Shown here: positions 13,301-28,300 of the stretch, piece by piece
Layout: each line of letters starts with the position of its first letter
Numbering within the stretch: the first letter of the stretch is position 1
NCBI GenBank assembly: GCA_949987565.1
Contig: OX465109.1
Location: 10,559,102 to 10,623,101, forward strand
Direction: 5' to 3'
Source: Luidia sarsii
Taxonomy: Eukaryota > Echinodermata > Asteroidea > Paxillosida > Luidiidae
DNA length: 64,000 nucleotides
Program-made: the position numbers and the translations under genes
The notes under the pieces: generated by a model
What the model saw: the letters and a program-made list of their open reading frames with translations, nothing else
Databases searched by the model: none
What the model was told of the DNA's origin: nothing

Positions 13301-16300
13301 TCATTTTCTCCATAGTTCTCGCCCAACCGGATGTTTGGTGCGATTGTGTAGGAGGGAAGCAACGCAGAATTCCTTCTGACACAACCGCAGCGAAGCCTTG
13401 TATATAATGTAGGATTCCTTAAGAAAAGTTGTGGTCTCCTCGTCTCTGAATGATTCTATAAAAAGAAAAAAAGAAAGGTTTTTCTGATTATGGGTCAGCC
13501 TGAATGATACCCGACAAACCATAGCGCAATGTACGGATGTCATTATTTTTTAAATTGTTTAACAATCTGTTGCTTTCTGGCACAAGGCGACCTAGTTTTT
13601 GAAATTTATTCAAAGTAGTATAAACCAAACCGAAGCAATATGGCGAGACAACAAAAGTCTGGTTCCCTGTGGATCCCACGGCCGTGACGTGGAGGTGGGC
13701 TTCCTCCAATCACCTGGGGTTGTGTACACTTTGCACAGGTGCCAGAATGGTCTGGTACCTCTTACCCCCGTGGCGTGGAGATTGAGTTTCTACCGATTTC
13801 GGTGTGAGGAGGCAGACAAGTCTAGTACCTTTTGCACGCTGGACGAGATATTTTTGTGTATGAACAGTGGACGCCCGGGGAACGCACGACTGGGATGGCG
13901 GTATGCCGTAACCGCCTCTCCCGAGCAAAGTCCGGGCAAAATGTGAAAAGCCACAAAGCATTGGAAAATTCCGAACCTTACACGTCATGTCGAAGAGCAA
14001 GTGCATACACTACACGAGTAATCACGCAGTTAGTCTCGATTCAATTCAAAGTATACTGTACACGGTTTTTCTCTCAGCCCGAGTGAGCGCTATACGGCCA
14101 TACGGCCAATACTGCAACCAACGCATACCGGTTACCCTGCAGCGAAAAATGTTGGTTGGTGATTGCCCCGAATCTTTTTCAGATTTTTCAGTTTCATTTC
14201 ATTCTTAGCGTGGTCCTCAGCCCACATTCCAAGAATGTTACAGCTTAAAAAACCACATCAAAAACATACAACAAACTAACAAACAAACACCCCTGCACAC
14301 AAGTAAAGGGTGGGTAGGATGGAGGGGGGGGGGGGGTAAGGGAGAGGGGGAGAAAGAAATTCGAAAAGGGTAAAGGAAATGTATAATGATATACAATTTT
14401 GATTAATGGCAATATTTTATAACTTGGTAGCTAAATTGACGAAATGTTATCAAACGTCAACAAAGTTACTCCTTCATTAAGTGTTTAGTATGGAATGGGG
14501 CTCTATCTAAATCGTGTGGTCCTACATGTTGGACTCTGCGTTACGCAAATTCCAACCGTATTCAATGAGGGTTTGCCCTGCTCGACGCAATGAATTAACA
14601 CTGAATGCCTAGTGCTTTGCCCGATGCCTGATGGAAACATTTCAGGCAGCTCGGGCTGGATTCGAACCCGCTACTCCCGTTTTCCAGTGCAGACGTCTTA
14701 ACCATTTGACTACTCAGCTGGTCGGGGCTATATGCGGGACAGGAGTGGAAATGAGCAAAGAAGACCATCATAATTATTGTCCACATTGCTGCGTTCAGAA
14801 TCAATCCAAAACTCCAAACATTTCCGATGAAACCACGCAGATCTTGTGTATTGCTTAAATGATTTTGCCTACCATCGAACATTTTGTTTACGGTTGCAAG
14901 AAACTCGGCCGAGTTTGGTTCGACCTGGCTGACTGGGGTTTTGATTTCCCATCGCCAGGATTCTGGTGGGTGCCCCGCGCGGGCAGAGCAGCTCCCAGCC
15001 GTCCATCGAGCGGCCGGGCGCCCTCTATCGGTGCCAAGCCGTCCTGCCCAATAACTGCTACGAGGTGACTCTGGAGGAAAATGACGGTGAGTAAGATTTC
15101 AAAAGAACTCCCTGGCCCCCAAATGCCCCCAAATGCCCTCCAAAGGCCTCCAAAGGCCTCCAAAGGCCCCCAAAGGTCCTTTAAAGGCACCCAAAGGCTC
15201 CAAAGGCACCCAAAGGCCCCCAAAGGCCCCCCAAAGGCACTCAAAGGCCACCAAAGGCCCCAAAGGCCCCAAAAGCCCCAAAAGCCCCAAAGGACCTCCA
15301 AAGGCACCCAAAGGGCCTCTAAAGGCACCCAAAGGCACCCAAAGGGCCTCCAAAGGCACCCAAAGGCTCCAAAGGCACCCAAAGGCACCCAAAGGCACAC
15401 AAAAGTCCCCAAAGGCACTCAAAGGCCACCAAAGGCCCCAAAGGCCCCAAAGGCCCCGAATGCCCCCCAGGCCCCCAAAAGGCCCGCCCCCCAAATTAAA
15501 CCATTAACTGCCGGATATCCCCAGGGATCTGCGCTTCCATTCAGATGCAAACAACCATTATTGTTGTAAACATGTCGACATGTTGTTTTAAAATGATACA
15601 TGTTCTCTCACGGGCTTCGTACATTTTCGTCTTCCACAGGAAACGAGGACTTACCGCAGGAGAAGCTGGTGGAGGTGAAGGATAACCAGTGGCTGGGCGT
15701 GTCCCTCACCCGCCAACCCAAGGATCGCGAGGCGGATGTGACGGTAAGGGTGGGGAGGGACATTCAAAACCACGGCCAATCACAGGCCGTGATCGATGCA
15801 CGATAATGAATTATTCAAACACAAGTATTGGATATAATTGTTATAATGGTGTCAGTGCCAAACTCGTATACAATAGTATCACTGTCCATCGCGTTATCAT
15901 GATTACAGAGAGCGTTGTAGAAATGGTATTATTATCGAACGTGTTATATATAACGCGTTGTTGTAATAATAGTATCGGTATCGAACGTGTAGTTTTTATA
16001 TACATAATTATAAGTGATGAAACCTAACGTGTTATACACTGTAAAAATGAACTGTAGCACTTCTGCAATGGCGCATATTTGTCCCAGAATCAGGATCACT
16101 TGAGGCACCTACTGTACTCATGCGCATGAAATACTGTAGCTCAAGCACATGGGTAATTACAGTCACTTGAGGCGCATGAAGTGCTACATGTACAAGAATA
16201 TCTCTCTAATTTTGTTGTACCTCAAGCACATGAAGTGAAAGTAAGCATCACCTCATGTGTATGTATGGCGCACCATGTGCCTCAACATACTACATCCATG

Positions 16301-19300
16301 CGCATGACGTGAGCACCGTTTTTATAGTGTAATAGTATCAGTATCGAACCCCGTTCTGTAATAGTATCTGAACCGAGCGTCGTTATTTTACAAAAATAAA
16401 TCAGCATTAAAAGCACCGTTGTTAAAGTCCAAGAACCGAACGCGTTCTTGTAATAGTATATACCGGTAATGAACGCGTTTCCAATAGTATATGCATATGC
16501 TTCAATTCGCCCAGGTGTGCGGGCATCTTTCGAAAAACGACTACTACGTTCGCTCGGAGCCTGGCAACGAGTATTCGGATCGCTATGTCAACGGCGTGTG
16601 CTACACCATCGACTCCCTCTTCAGGGAGTACTCGGCAGTCAAGATGCGCCCGTGCAAGGACGGTGGGTTTTACGGAACGATTCTTCGCGCTGGCGTTAGG
16701 TCTCTTGTCAAAAAGATCATCGGTTGAGTGCCGGTTGAATTCATCCGACCGATAAAATCCCCCCCCCCCGGTAGAAAGCCGATTGTACTGGACTCTGGGG
16801 TGAAAAATACACGATGGCTATCCGGTGGAAACGACATCGGACGGGTCAAATCATCTGATACCCAACCGATGATCTTTTTGACAAGAGTCCTTAGAAGCCA
16901 CATGCGCACTGTACTGCACCTATAAGTAGGAGGTTTGCGGTGACACCATCCTCTGTTCAGAGCCGTACCCCTTCTCTTAATGGATGATGTATAGGCCTCG
17001 CCGTGTCACCGCAAACCTGACATGCACGGTGGAGTTTGAAATGCATAGTATAAGAACTCTGCTTTTCAAATTTCACCATGCAAACCTTCAACGCTTAGGC
17101 TGGGCAATAATTATTTGACCACCAGATGACCAACTTTGATCAGATTATTATCAACTGTCGAAAATGGAGAAGGCCCCGACGTTTCGACCCCAATCAGGAT
17201 CTTTCAAAAAGGCAGATTCTCTGCTGGGATCGAAACGTCAGTCCCTCTACACTGTCGAGTGTCAAGTTGTTCAGTTTAGTCAGTGAGCAGTTCGCAACAT
17301 TTGTGTATATTACTGTAAAATATCAACCGGTATCTTTTATGGTCAATTGAAGCCACATTATTACAGCAGTCGAATAGCCCAATGCTACATATTTCAATTT
17401 TACTATTCTGTTCTTGTTTTGGCAAACGTGTATTTAATTAAGTTCACAGTTACCATCTCTGATCTAGACTATTGAGGAAAATAATGGCTGCCTTCATCTT
17501 CCCTGCCAAATGCACTCTCTGACAGAATTGCAAGTGAACGGGAGCTACGCCCACCACGCCCATTGCCAGGCCGGCATCAGCGCCACCTACAACGAAGACG
17601 GCACCCGACTAGTCATGGGCGCCGTGGGCTCCTACGAGTGGAACGGTAAGTCGACTAGTCGGCAGTCGACCAGTCGATTAATACACAAAGGGATGTCTGA
17701 TATCACCATTTTAGGTTTCAGATACAGAACGGCGCTGATTTTTGAAAGGACAGATTCATTTCAGGTTTTCATGGACCATTGTCTCCATCACCACGTCAGC
17801 CGGCAATCCATGCAGTGGGAGAAACACAAAATAAGCTGTACATTATGCGCTAAGAGCATTACTGAGACTGAAACTTAAAATATTGAAAGACTCACAATAC
17901 AGATAGGCTACTAGTGTTTCAGATAACACGTCAAACGTTCTAGCTGACGTTGCACTGCGACCTCTTATCGTCCCCTCCCCCATATATACTTAAACGTGCC
18001 AATCTGATGGATCTGCAATGCGATCCTAACAGGTCGGAGGTCGGTTTCAAGCAAACTAGTCTTATCTTATGATCAATCGTGAGCGCTCTGCACGAGGACA
18101 GGCAGTGCGACTCGACCGATTCCAGCTACATGTATATAGGATGGGTTACCCTTTGAAGGTCGAGTTACGACGCTCCCCGGAGGCTACGTGAATTCGACCC
18201 TTGTATACTGGTACCGGACGGGTCTGTCATGTAGTATTCTCCCCCGCTGCGTGTTGATTGTGGATTTTAGATCGGTGTTTTTTTCTTCTTCCGCTCTCTC
18301 GATGTTTAAAGGGACCACGATTGACGCGCAGAATGACGGGAGCAACTACCGCTACCGAATCGGCAATCTGACAGACTGGGGAAGTGGCAAGAGGAACGAA
18401 AACGAATACATAGGTAAGATTGGCACGGGCTCGGGCTTAGGATATAAAAACGGTCGGATTTGGCCACAGAGTCCGTAAGAACTTGCACACCCGCCTTCAC
18501 GAAGAATGAAGATAGCCTAACATCGCATCTTTTCAGCTTGAGGGTATGTCACGCCCAAAGAGGCAATATACTACACTAATAATGATAATAGGTATTTATA
18601 ACAGCGCCTTATGCAAAACCTAAAAGCGCTTTGCAACCAACGTGACCAGAAAATGAAAGTGATAAACAAATATTAAATATATACTATGACAGTAAAAAAA
18701 TATACTACAATCCCTAAACCCACGTGCATGTCAATGTCATCAAGTTCAGTGGCAACGAGACTTTTTCGGGGAATCCCAGAAGCGGATCGTTGAGAATCCC
18801 CCATGCAAGTCAAGTCATGCAATAACCCGTCAAGATGGTCCCACAAGCCTGGCCATTTCCCATGCAATTGAAGGACACGGGCCCAGCCGGTATATTCACA
18901 GGTCTACTATAACCTCCGGGTGATGCCAAGAGACAGTGACACGTGACAAGCACATGTGTTATAAAAAAAATTGCCAGTGTCTGTAGCAGCCTAAAGATAA
19001 TGGCCGTTTTCGAAATGAAGGCTTTGGCTCGCGGTTAGGCTAGGGTCACATTTGATCTTACTCGTTATGATATCACGGACATCTAAAAAAACAAGCGTTT
19101 GGCCCCAGTTTCTTGGGGAATACAGTTGTACCTATAGCAAGCCCACAAACCTTCGAATTCGGAAACAAACCACAACCTGGATTTTCCGGTTTTGTCCGAT
19201 TGAGACGAAGCCTGCAATCCGAGCCTAAGCCTTCATTTAGCGAACGGCCATAAATTGATGGGCTAGAGGCTATTATTCAGTCGGACAAGACTCGGTGAGG

Positions 19301-22300
19301 TCTTCATTGCTTTGAAACACCATTCTGCCTCCGCAGGCTATTCGGTGTCTACCGGACACTTCCTGTCCAGCACCACGGAGCAGGGCGTCACGGGGGCGCC
19401 CAGGTCCAAACAAGTCGGGAAGGTGTTCATCTACGACCTCGACACCTTCCAGGTGCACCAAGAACTCCTGGGAGACATGGTGAGTTGCAGTAGGGTCACA
19501 CTCTCTTTTTCATTATAATTATTTCCTTTTCTCGGAATTGGGATCGCAGTCGAAGAGAAAATCGTCGGGCGCCTTGCAGAAGGGCATAGGGGCAAGGTCA
19601 CCAATGACCTTATTGTACTTTGTACACACGTCAATCCTATGTCCACATTCCATCATATTGCTTCATCATGACATCAAAACTAATTGTTATGCTTTGTTCT
19701 CTACAGGCCACAAGATTAGGCCGTGTCCGAAACGGGCGTCTAGAGCTAGGTCTAGGTCTTCTCCCCTATTGGAAATACACGGAGATGCCGAAGACAGATA
19801 GCCCTAGCCGTAGCTCTGGAAGGCCGTTTCGGACACGGCCTTATAATGATACTTGCATGCTAAAGTTAGACTTGCTTCAAGTCTGACCACCACAGTAAAA
19901 AAACACCATCAATCCGACCAGACGGAAATTGTTACCAGCAGGAGGGCATGAAGTGATGTTAGCGTCTGCACTCTCTTATGGCCTTTTGCCGAGCGTCCGA
20001 CGAAATGACCTTTGATAATATCCAGTGGAAATACAATGACCTGATAAATTACACGCGTTAGTATGGATACACATTCCGTCTTTATTTGTTATCATGTTAT
20101 CTCTGCAGAGTCATTCGTACTATGGGGGCTCTGTCCTGGGCGTGGATCTGAACAACGACGGCCTGTCCGACCTGCTCGTGGGGGCGCCCTTGTACTCGGA
20201 CAAGCTGGACGAGGGGCGAGTGTACGTGTACACCAACCGCGGAGAGGTATAGCCAGCATTCGCAGTTGTTCTCCGTTCGAAGCGGTGTGAACCAAACCGA
20301 GGCAGCACCAGCAAATAGTCTGGTGCCTTGACTGTGACGTAGAACGTGGTACCGTCGACACCACTGAATGCAGGGCAAATTGGCAAAGAAAACGGCGTCG
20401 TGCAACTTGTGTATTTGATCTGACAAATCGACTCGTGCTGGTGAAATACAAGTCTCGCCAGGGATTCGAACCCGTGACTCCTACTTTCTATAGTACAGAC
20501 ATCTTAACCACGTTATGTGGCGGATTGGAATATTGTATAGCTGCGGGTACCGCGTTGCATTATGTGATGTTTTATCTAGTCAAACAAAGGAAAGAAATAA
20601 CTGACTTCTTTGAAATAATTTTGTAACAAAAAATCCAAAGAATGAAATCAAAGGAAACAGGGCGAATCTGCATAAATGATAACTATCAAATTCTTGACTG
20701 ATATCGGTCTCTGTTCGTTCGTTCCTTCAGGGCAGGCTGGAGCCGATTGACTTCAAGCTGGATGGCTCCAACGCCGCTGGAGGGCGCTTCGGCAGCGCCA
20801 TGGCTTTCATCGCCGACGTGAACCGGGACGGCTACAACGGTATACGAAGAGCCCAAGGGTGCTGCCAATTCTTGACAACATTTTTTTTTCTTCCGATGTC
20901 CAGATTTAATCTTGACGAACCGTTCTTGAAATCATACGAAAATTGGGAGGAAGGAGTTAAAATCTCGCCCACTCTAGAAATAAAATCTGTAAAATTAGGT
21001 TTCGACAGCCGCTAGCCCTCTAAAACTCTTGAAAAGATCTTGAAAATGTTTCAAGAAAGTCTTGGCGACCCTTTACGAGTTCCAGAAAAGTCTCGAAGGA
21101 AGTCTCGATTAGTCTTGAAAATTTCTCGAAAAGATCTTGAAAACTCTGGGGTTTAAACCCTTTGAAACGCATGAAGATGCCATTTAAACCCACAGTATGG
21201 AAGGGCCTTGAAACATTAAGATTCGGAATTTCGAATCGGTATCTGGTGTCAGTATCTGGTATCAGTACAAATCAGTATAGTATAAAACCTAAATCTTGAG
21301 CTTTTGTTGCATCTTTTATTAGATGTGGCCATTGGTGCCCCGTATGAGGACGACAACACGGGCGCAGTGTACATCTACAGGGGAGACGCAACTGGTATCC
21401 GGCGCATGTACTCGCAGGTAACGTATACTATCGGCACTGTGTGCATGATGCACATTCCGTGAGCCAGTTAGTGAGCTCATGAGCCAGATGATGCGATGGC
21501 TTGGATCAAGATCGCATCCCTAAAGTTGCTTCGCGATAGACCCCACCTGGGAAAAGGATGACCAGAGAGACCCCGAACTATATGCACGGCGAAGGACAGT
21601 GATGTCAGAGCTTGCTGGGATGAACCTAACACGGGGACAGGCACAACTCATCGCTAAGGAAAGGACCAAGTGAAAGGACACCATTGCAGCCTTATGTCCC
21701 AGTGGGATTCAAGAGGACTACTACTGTAACTAATACTAAGTGGTCGTATCTAACTCTAGGCGTGTGTGACACGGACTCGAGCACGACACGAGTCCTGTCG
21801 TCCGTTACTCCGGAGTCCCGATAACGACCGACTCGGACCCACTGACTCGGACCCACTGACTCGGACCTACTGACTCGGACCCACTGACTCGGACCCACTG
21901 ACTCGGACCCACTGACTCGGACCCACTGACTCGGACCCACTGACTCGGACCCACTGACTCGGACCCACTGACTCGGACCTAATGACTCGGACCCACTGAC
22001 TCGGACCCACTGACTCGGACCCACTGACTCGGACCCACTGACTCGGACCCACTGACTCGGACCCACTGACTCGGACCTAATGACTCGGACCCACTGACTC
22101 GGACCCACTGACTCGGACCCACTGACTCGGACCCACTGACTCGGACCCACTGACTCGGACCCACTGACTCGGACCCACTGACTCGGACCCACTGACTCGG
22201 ACCTACTGACTCGGACCCACTGACTCGGACCCACTGACTCGGACCCACTGACTCGGACCCACTGACTCGGACCCACTGACTCGGACCCACTGACTCGGAC

Positions 22301-25300
22301 CCACTGACTCGGACCCACTGACTCGGACCTACTGACTCGGACCCACTGACTCGGACCCACTGACTCGGACCCACTGACTCGGACCCACTGACTCGGACCC
22401 ACTGACTCGGACCTACTGACTCGGACCCACTGACTCGGACCCACTGACTCGGACCCACTGACTCGGACCCACTGACTCGGACCCACTGACTCGGACCTAA
22501 TGACTCGGACCTAATGACTCGGACCTAATGACTCGGACCCACTGACTCGGACCCACTGACTCGAACTCGGACTCGACTTGCGTGGCTAGTGACGTGATGA
22601 AGGAAAACAAAAACCCTCCACTCAGCCAATCCTCCCACCAGGATCCCTCTCTACACTACATAAGCCCCACTCCCATGCAGTTGGAGCCAGCAGTCTCCTG
22701 AAGACGAGCAGAGTACATGTTCGAAACGTCCAGTTCCTCCGGTTCTTTTCAGAACCACACTTTCTCACAAAAGATAATTTACATGGTGTCACCGCAAACC
22801 TATTAATCCTGCTATTCTCATCATGAAAACCTTTAAATCTTATTTGCGTTTACTTTTACTGCCAGTTCTTGATGTGAATTGTTCCTGTTTACTGTGGTTA
22901 TTGTTCAGCATTTTTATTTCGTGCTACGTATTGAAGTTGTCCCTTTTGCTCTTCTTTATTTCTTGTGTATGTAAATTATGATGAGTATTTTCATCTCCCT
23001 CTTTCCGAATATCATTTAATCTGTTTTATCTGGATAATTAGGTTTGCGGTTACACCATGTAAATTCTCTTTTGTGAGTAAGTGTGGTTCTTAAAAGAACC
23101 GGAGGAACTCGACGTTTCGAACAGTGTATTCTGCTCGTCTTCAGGAGAATTATGTTTTATCTGTGTTGAACACTTTCTGAATATCTTAGTATTTACTTTT
23201 TTTACGGTAACATCCTGTATTAACCGCTTCTTATTTTCAATGTTATTTGCGCTATATAACTGTGCGTTAGTAGTAATGTTATCATTGTCTAAACCTTTTT
23301 TTCGTCGACCACAACAGCGACTGGCCGCCAGAGAGTTGCTGCCCGGCATCCTGAGCTTTGGCAGTTCCATTGCCGGAGGGATGGACGTGGACTACAACTA
23401 CTACCCGGACTTGGTGGTGGGCTCCTACGCCAACGACTCGGCCTACATGTTCAAGTGAGTGCGGTCGCTGCTTCCTGGCTCTCCCTCTCCTCCCACCGGG
23501 AAACGAACCGCCCGCCCATGGACTGTATAGATGACGCCATGCGCTCACGCGTACACGTAAACGCGAAATCAGATTCCGATGACGTCAATGTATACGGACG
23601 GTCGCGCCTCGTTGATCTTGATCAACGAGATCCCAGATTATGATCCCCCCAGATAAGACAGGCCATTTTCCCCTGTCCCGACCAAAATGTGCACATTCCA
23701 ATTGAGGAAACCTTGCCCAATACGAGACCCGCTACCATTAGAACTCGATGACCAACCCAGTGGTGCACAAACAAAACTCGTACCTATGATTTATGGTTCC
23801 GTTTTTGACGAGCAATTTCGCCAAGGGTTGACCGTGGTGGTTTGTTTATGCCTTTTATGAAACGAAGGCCTAAGCTGCAGGCTTGGTCTTTGTCTTCATA
23901 CTGGACTTCTTTTTCCCCCGAGACTGCGGGTAACATTCCAATGGGTAAATCCTCTCTCTCTTCTCTCCCCCTCCCTCTTTCTCCTCCTCTCCCCTTTCTC
24001 CCCTCACACCCTCTCCCCCTCTCTCTCCCTTTCTCTCCCTCTCTCTCCCCTCTCCCCCCCTCACTCCATCTCTTCCCCCTCACTCCATCTCTTCCCCCTC
24101 TCTCTCCCTTTCTCTCCCTCTCTCTCCCCTCTCTCCCCCTCCATCTCTCCCACTTCTCTCTCCCTTTATCTCCCTCTCTTTCCCCCTCTCTCCCCTCTTT
24201 CCCTCTCTCCCCATCTCTCTCCCCTGTCCCCCTCTCTCCCTCTCTCTCCCTTTCTCTCCCTCTCTCCCCCTCTCTCCCTCTCTCTCTCCCCTGTTCCCCT
24301 CTCTCCCCTCTCTCCCCCTCTCTCCACACTCCTTCTCTCCCCCATCTCTCTCCCCTGTCCCCTTCTCTCTCTCCCTCTCTCCCTCTCTCTCCATGTCTTC
24401 CCTCCCTCTCCCTCCCTCTCTCTCTCTCCCTCTCTCTCCCTCTCTCTATCTCTCTCTCCCCCTCTCCCTCACTCCCCTCCCCTCTCTTTCCCCTGTCCCC
24501 CTCTCTCCTTCTCTCTCCCCTCTCTCTCTCCCTCTCTCTCCCTCTCTCCCTCTCTCCCCTCACTCCCCCTCTCCCCATCTCTCTGCCCTGTCCCCCTCTC
24601 TCTCTCCTGTCCCCCCTCTCTCTCCCTCTTTCTCCCTCTCTCTCTCTCCCTCTCTCTCTCTCTCCCTCTCTCTCCCTCTCTCTCTCTCTCCCCCTCTCTC
24701 CATCTCCCTCTCTCCCCCTCTCTCTCTCTCCCTCTCTCTCTCCCTCTCTCTCTCCCCTCTCTCCCTCTCCCTCTCTCCCTCTCCCATTCTCTCTTGCCAG
24801 AACCTTACCTGTGGTCAAGCTGGACGTGTGGATCGAGGTCTCCCCGGAGACCCTGGACCCGGACTTCAACAACTGTGACCAAGGGGAAGGGACTATCACG
24901 TGCCTGACCGTCAGCGCCTGCTTCCTGTACACGGACGAATGGGGCCTGCCGGATGAGATAAGTAAGGCATGCTTTACACGGGTTTCCACCCAAATGTACA
25001 CGCACAGAAAGAGGCGGATATTATAGTAATGTACCTATGTGGCTGGTATGAATGTTGGACCACGGAGGAAGGTTACCTCCATTGTTGGACTTACCGCAGG
25101 CAGAGATAAACAGTGGGTGATGTAACCCTTAATATTGTACACCTCGATGAGCAAGATCTGCAAGGAGGTCACTAGGGCACTAGGATCTAATGGATGTATA
25201 CCTAGATGCTTCTAAACCAAACCCTCCTTGGCTAGTCGGACAATGACAGACAGAGAGGAGAGATGAAGAGGGAGACGGACCGACAGAATTACAAATTGGT

Positions 25301-28300
25301 AAAGACACATTTAAATACAGTGAAAGACAGAGACAGAAAGAATCGGGCACTGAAACTGAGTGAGACTGACCGACAGACTGACACATAGGTAGAGAGAGAG
25401 AGAAAGACAACGATACAGTCAGATGCAGACAAAGATTCACATGCAGACATAGAAAGATATATTTTGTAAACAGACGACGAGTTGGGAGAACGAGAAACAG
25501 ACAGGGAGACAGGAGCGAGAGAAAGAGACACGGAAATAGAGATATAGAGAGATGGGAAACAGAGACAGGGAGACGGTATCAACCATTTGTCATATAACGC
25601 AGCTATGTCTGCACTGAGGTCCACTGAACGACCGGCTTTCCTCTCCCTCCTCCTCACTTCTCCCTCCTCCCCCTTCGCAGTGTTCGACTACAACCTGGAG
25701 GCGGACGTACTCAAGACGGAGATGGCCGCCAAGCCGCGGTTCTACTTCGAGAGCGGCGGCGGGGACCAGCCCACCTCGGTGGCCGACACGGTGGAGCTGA
25801 CCAAGAATCGGCAGTCCTGCTTCCCTCGCTTTGTCTACCTGACGGTGAGTCGGCCACGAACGGCGGTTGCACGGCCCCGATACGTTTAGGGGCCCGTGAC
25901 CCATTGCGTGAAGATTTGGAAGAGCCGAGTGTTCCGGTCTTCCACCAAAATACCGTTCCATTGGTGCTGATTTGGTTTTCCATTGCTACATGTATATACT
26001 TGCAACCTTCCAGGGCCCAATTTCATAGAGCCGCTTAAGCGTGAAAATCCGCTAAGCAGAAAATGTCTTCCTTGTGTAAGCAGGATTACAAATTGCCCTG
26101 CGGTTTGATGTTCATTGCTTCTGAATTGTATTCCACTCTTCTTTGCTTAGCATGAAACAATAATGAAGTTTGGGTTGGCAAGGGGATTCTGTGGCTCATG
26201 ACTTGTTGTGCTTAAGCCTGTTTCGGCACTTAAGCGGCTCTATGAAATTGGCCCCAGGTCTACGATATCACATGTGGAGGTGGCACTATTGCAACCTTTT
26301 CTGTCTGTCCTGTCAGAGTGTAGCTCACCTCAATGAGACGATGCATCGTCACAGCCTTCTGCAGTTCTCACCCTAGTGGTTCCCCACCTGAGTGAGCCTT
26401 GACGTTGCAATCACCCTCTACACTCGTCTCTTGTCGGATGTTAGGACATATTGATGAGACATAACTATTGTCACCACCCTCTGCGCTTGTCTGTTCAGTC
26501 AAGTGGTTTCTCACTTCAGTGGGACGTGGCATTGCCAATACTTTTTGACATGTTTCTGTTCTGTCAGGTGGTTTGTCACCCCAGTCAGACATAACATTAC
26601 CACCACCTTCTACATAATGTATGTTCTGTCAGGTGGTTGCTCACCTCGGTGAGACACGGCATTGCCACCACCTCCTATACACTTGAGCCCTTTTCACACT
26701 ACAGGGCGGATCCCCGGGGATTTGTTTTACCCCACAACCCCTCCGCAACCATTCACACTGGACCCATTTGGAAACTTCTGGGGACCCTATTTCCCCGTGG
26801 AAATCGTAAAACCCCGGGGTTTTCTCCTTCTACCCTACCCACGAGCAGGGATAAAAAATTACACGGGTAGTGTGAATTGACAGACCGAAATCCACGGGGA
26901 ATTTTCGAGAAATCCAAAATTCAAAAAACTCACAAAAACGAAATACAACAGGCAAATAGCACGCACAGCAACATTAATAGGACTTTAGAAAAAGATGCCT
27001 AGAAATGTGCCGGGGAAATCTGAACTGTAATACATGAAGGCGTGGACTATGTCTGGCCAATCAAGAAATGATGTACAGCCTCCTTAAAACTCTGAGCCCC
27101 CTCCTTTGAGGGCTGCCCAATGATATCAGGGGGAAGCCTATTACAGATGTTGACAGCGACTGGCAAAACAAATCGTCATAGTCCAGCAGAGTCTGGGCTC
27201 TTCTTGCATCAGGAGGAAGAGGGTGCTGTAGAGAGAAAGGATGCACAGAAGGATAGATGCACATGATGCACAGAAGCTGCAGCCACGTAGAGCCTGCCCC
27301 CTCTGTCGTTATATCTCCTATGTCTCAGTGCACGTCTCTTATCTTGCTGCATGTCCTCCCTCACAGCCCGAGGCACGGGACTACTTGACCCCCCTCAAGT
27401 TCCTCATCAACTACAACATCTTCGGCTACCCGGACGAACCGCCACCGCGCGGCGACACGGTCGACTCCCCGTTCGCCGGCGGCCTTGCCCCGGTCCTGGA
27501 CAATGCTCTCTGCTCCAACGGCACTGCGGAAAAGACGGTAAGCAAACTGTTTCACAAATCAATCGATTCTGCGGAGGGGGAGAGGTTGCATTGATTTACC
27601 AAGTTCTCACATCATTCTGCTCGCTGTGGGCTAATATAGTGAGAGCACCATGGGGACATGTGCTACCGAAGTGTCTCAAATTGACTGGTTTGACATTGCC
27701 TTAAGAAATGCAGAAAATGTTCATGAATAACCTTGAATGCACTTCAAATCGTTCAAATGTTAGGCCAGATTTTGAACCCGAGCCTGGGTCAGAGCCTGGG
27801 CCAGAGCCTGGGCCAGAGCCTGGGCCAGAGCCTGGGCCAGAGCCTGGGCCAGAGCCTGGGCCAGAGCCTGGGCCAGAGCCTGGGCTAGAGCCTGGGCCAG
27901 AGCCTGGGCCAGAGCCTGGGCCAGAGCCTGAGCCAGAGCCTGGGCCAGAGCCTGGGCCAGAGCCTGGGCCAGAGCCTGGGCCAGAGCCTGGGCCAGAGCC
28001 TGGGCCAGAGCCTGGGCCAGAGCCTGGGCCAGAGCCTGAACCCGAGCCTGGGCCAGAGCCTGGGCCAGAGCCTGGGCCAGAGCCTGGGCCAGAGCCTGAA
28101 CCCGAGCCTGGGCCAGAGCCTGGGCCAGAGCCTGAACCCGAGCCTGGGCCAGAGCCTGGGCCAGAGCCTGGGCCAGAGCCTGGGCCAGAGCCTGAACCCG
28201 AGCCTGGGCCAGAGCCTGGGCCAGAGCCTGGGCCAGAGCCTGGGCCAGAGCCTGGGCCAGAGCCTGAACCCGAGCCTGGGCCAGAGCCTGGGCCAGAGCC

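Larger units (their letters stand above)
10368..14958 (+). other. Intron 1 contents
   Basis: This 4.6-kb intron has no coding exon that I can see. It holds CGAAACGTC-family fragments (about 10905-10965, 11330-11350, 12998-13032), a C15/A27 run at 11352-11393, a worn copy of the ACAACATTGG-TIR family near 12840-12935, and a tRNA-derived SINE at 14565-14727. Confidence 0.6.

Noticed and set aside
21692..22486. Frame [15 protein letters not shown], 264 residues
   Set aside because: Product of the 14-bp minisatellite inside intron 10.
21836..22575. CRISPR-like regular repeat
   Set aside because: Direct tandem units with no spacers, in an animal intron.
23784..25026. Glu/Arg/Gly-rich and Ser/Pro/Leu-rich frames of about 400 residues
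   Set aside because: The CT tract of intron 11; the + strand frame merely runs through exon 12 by chance.
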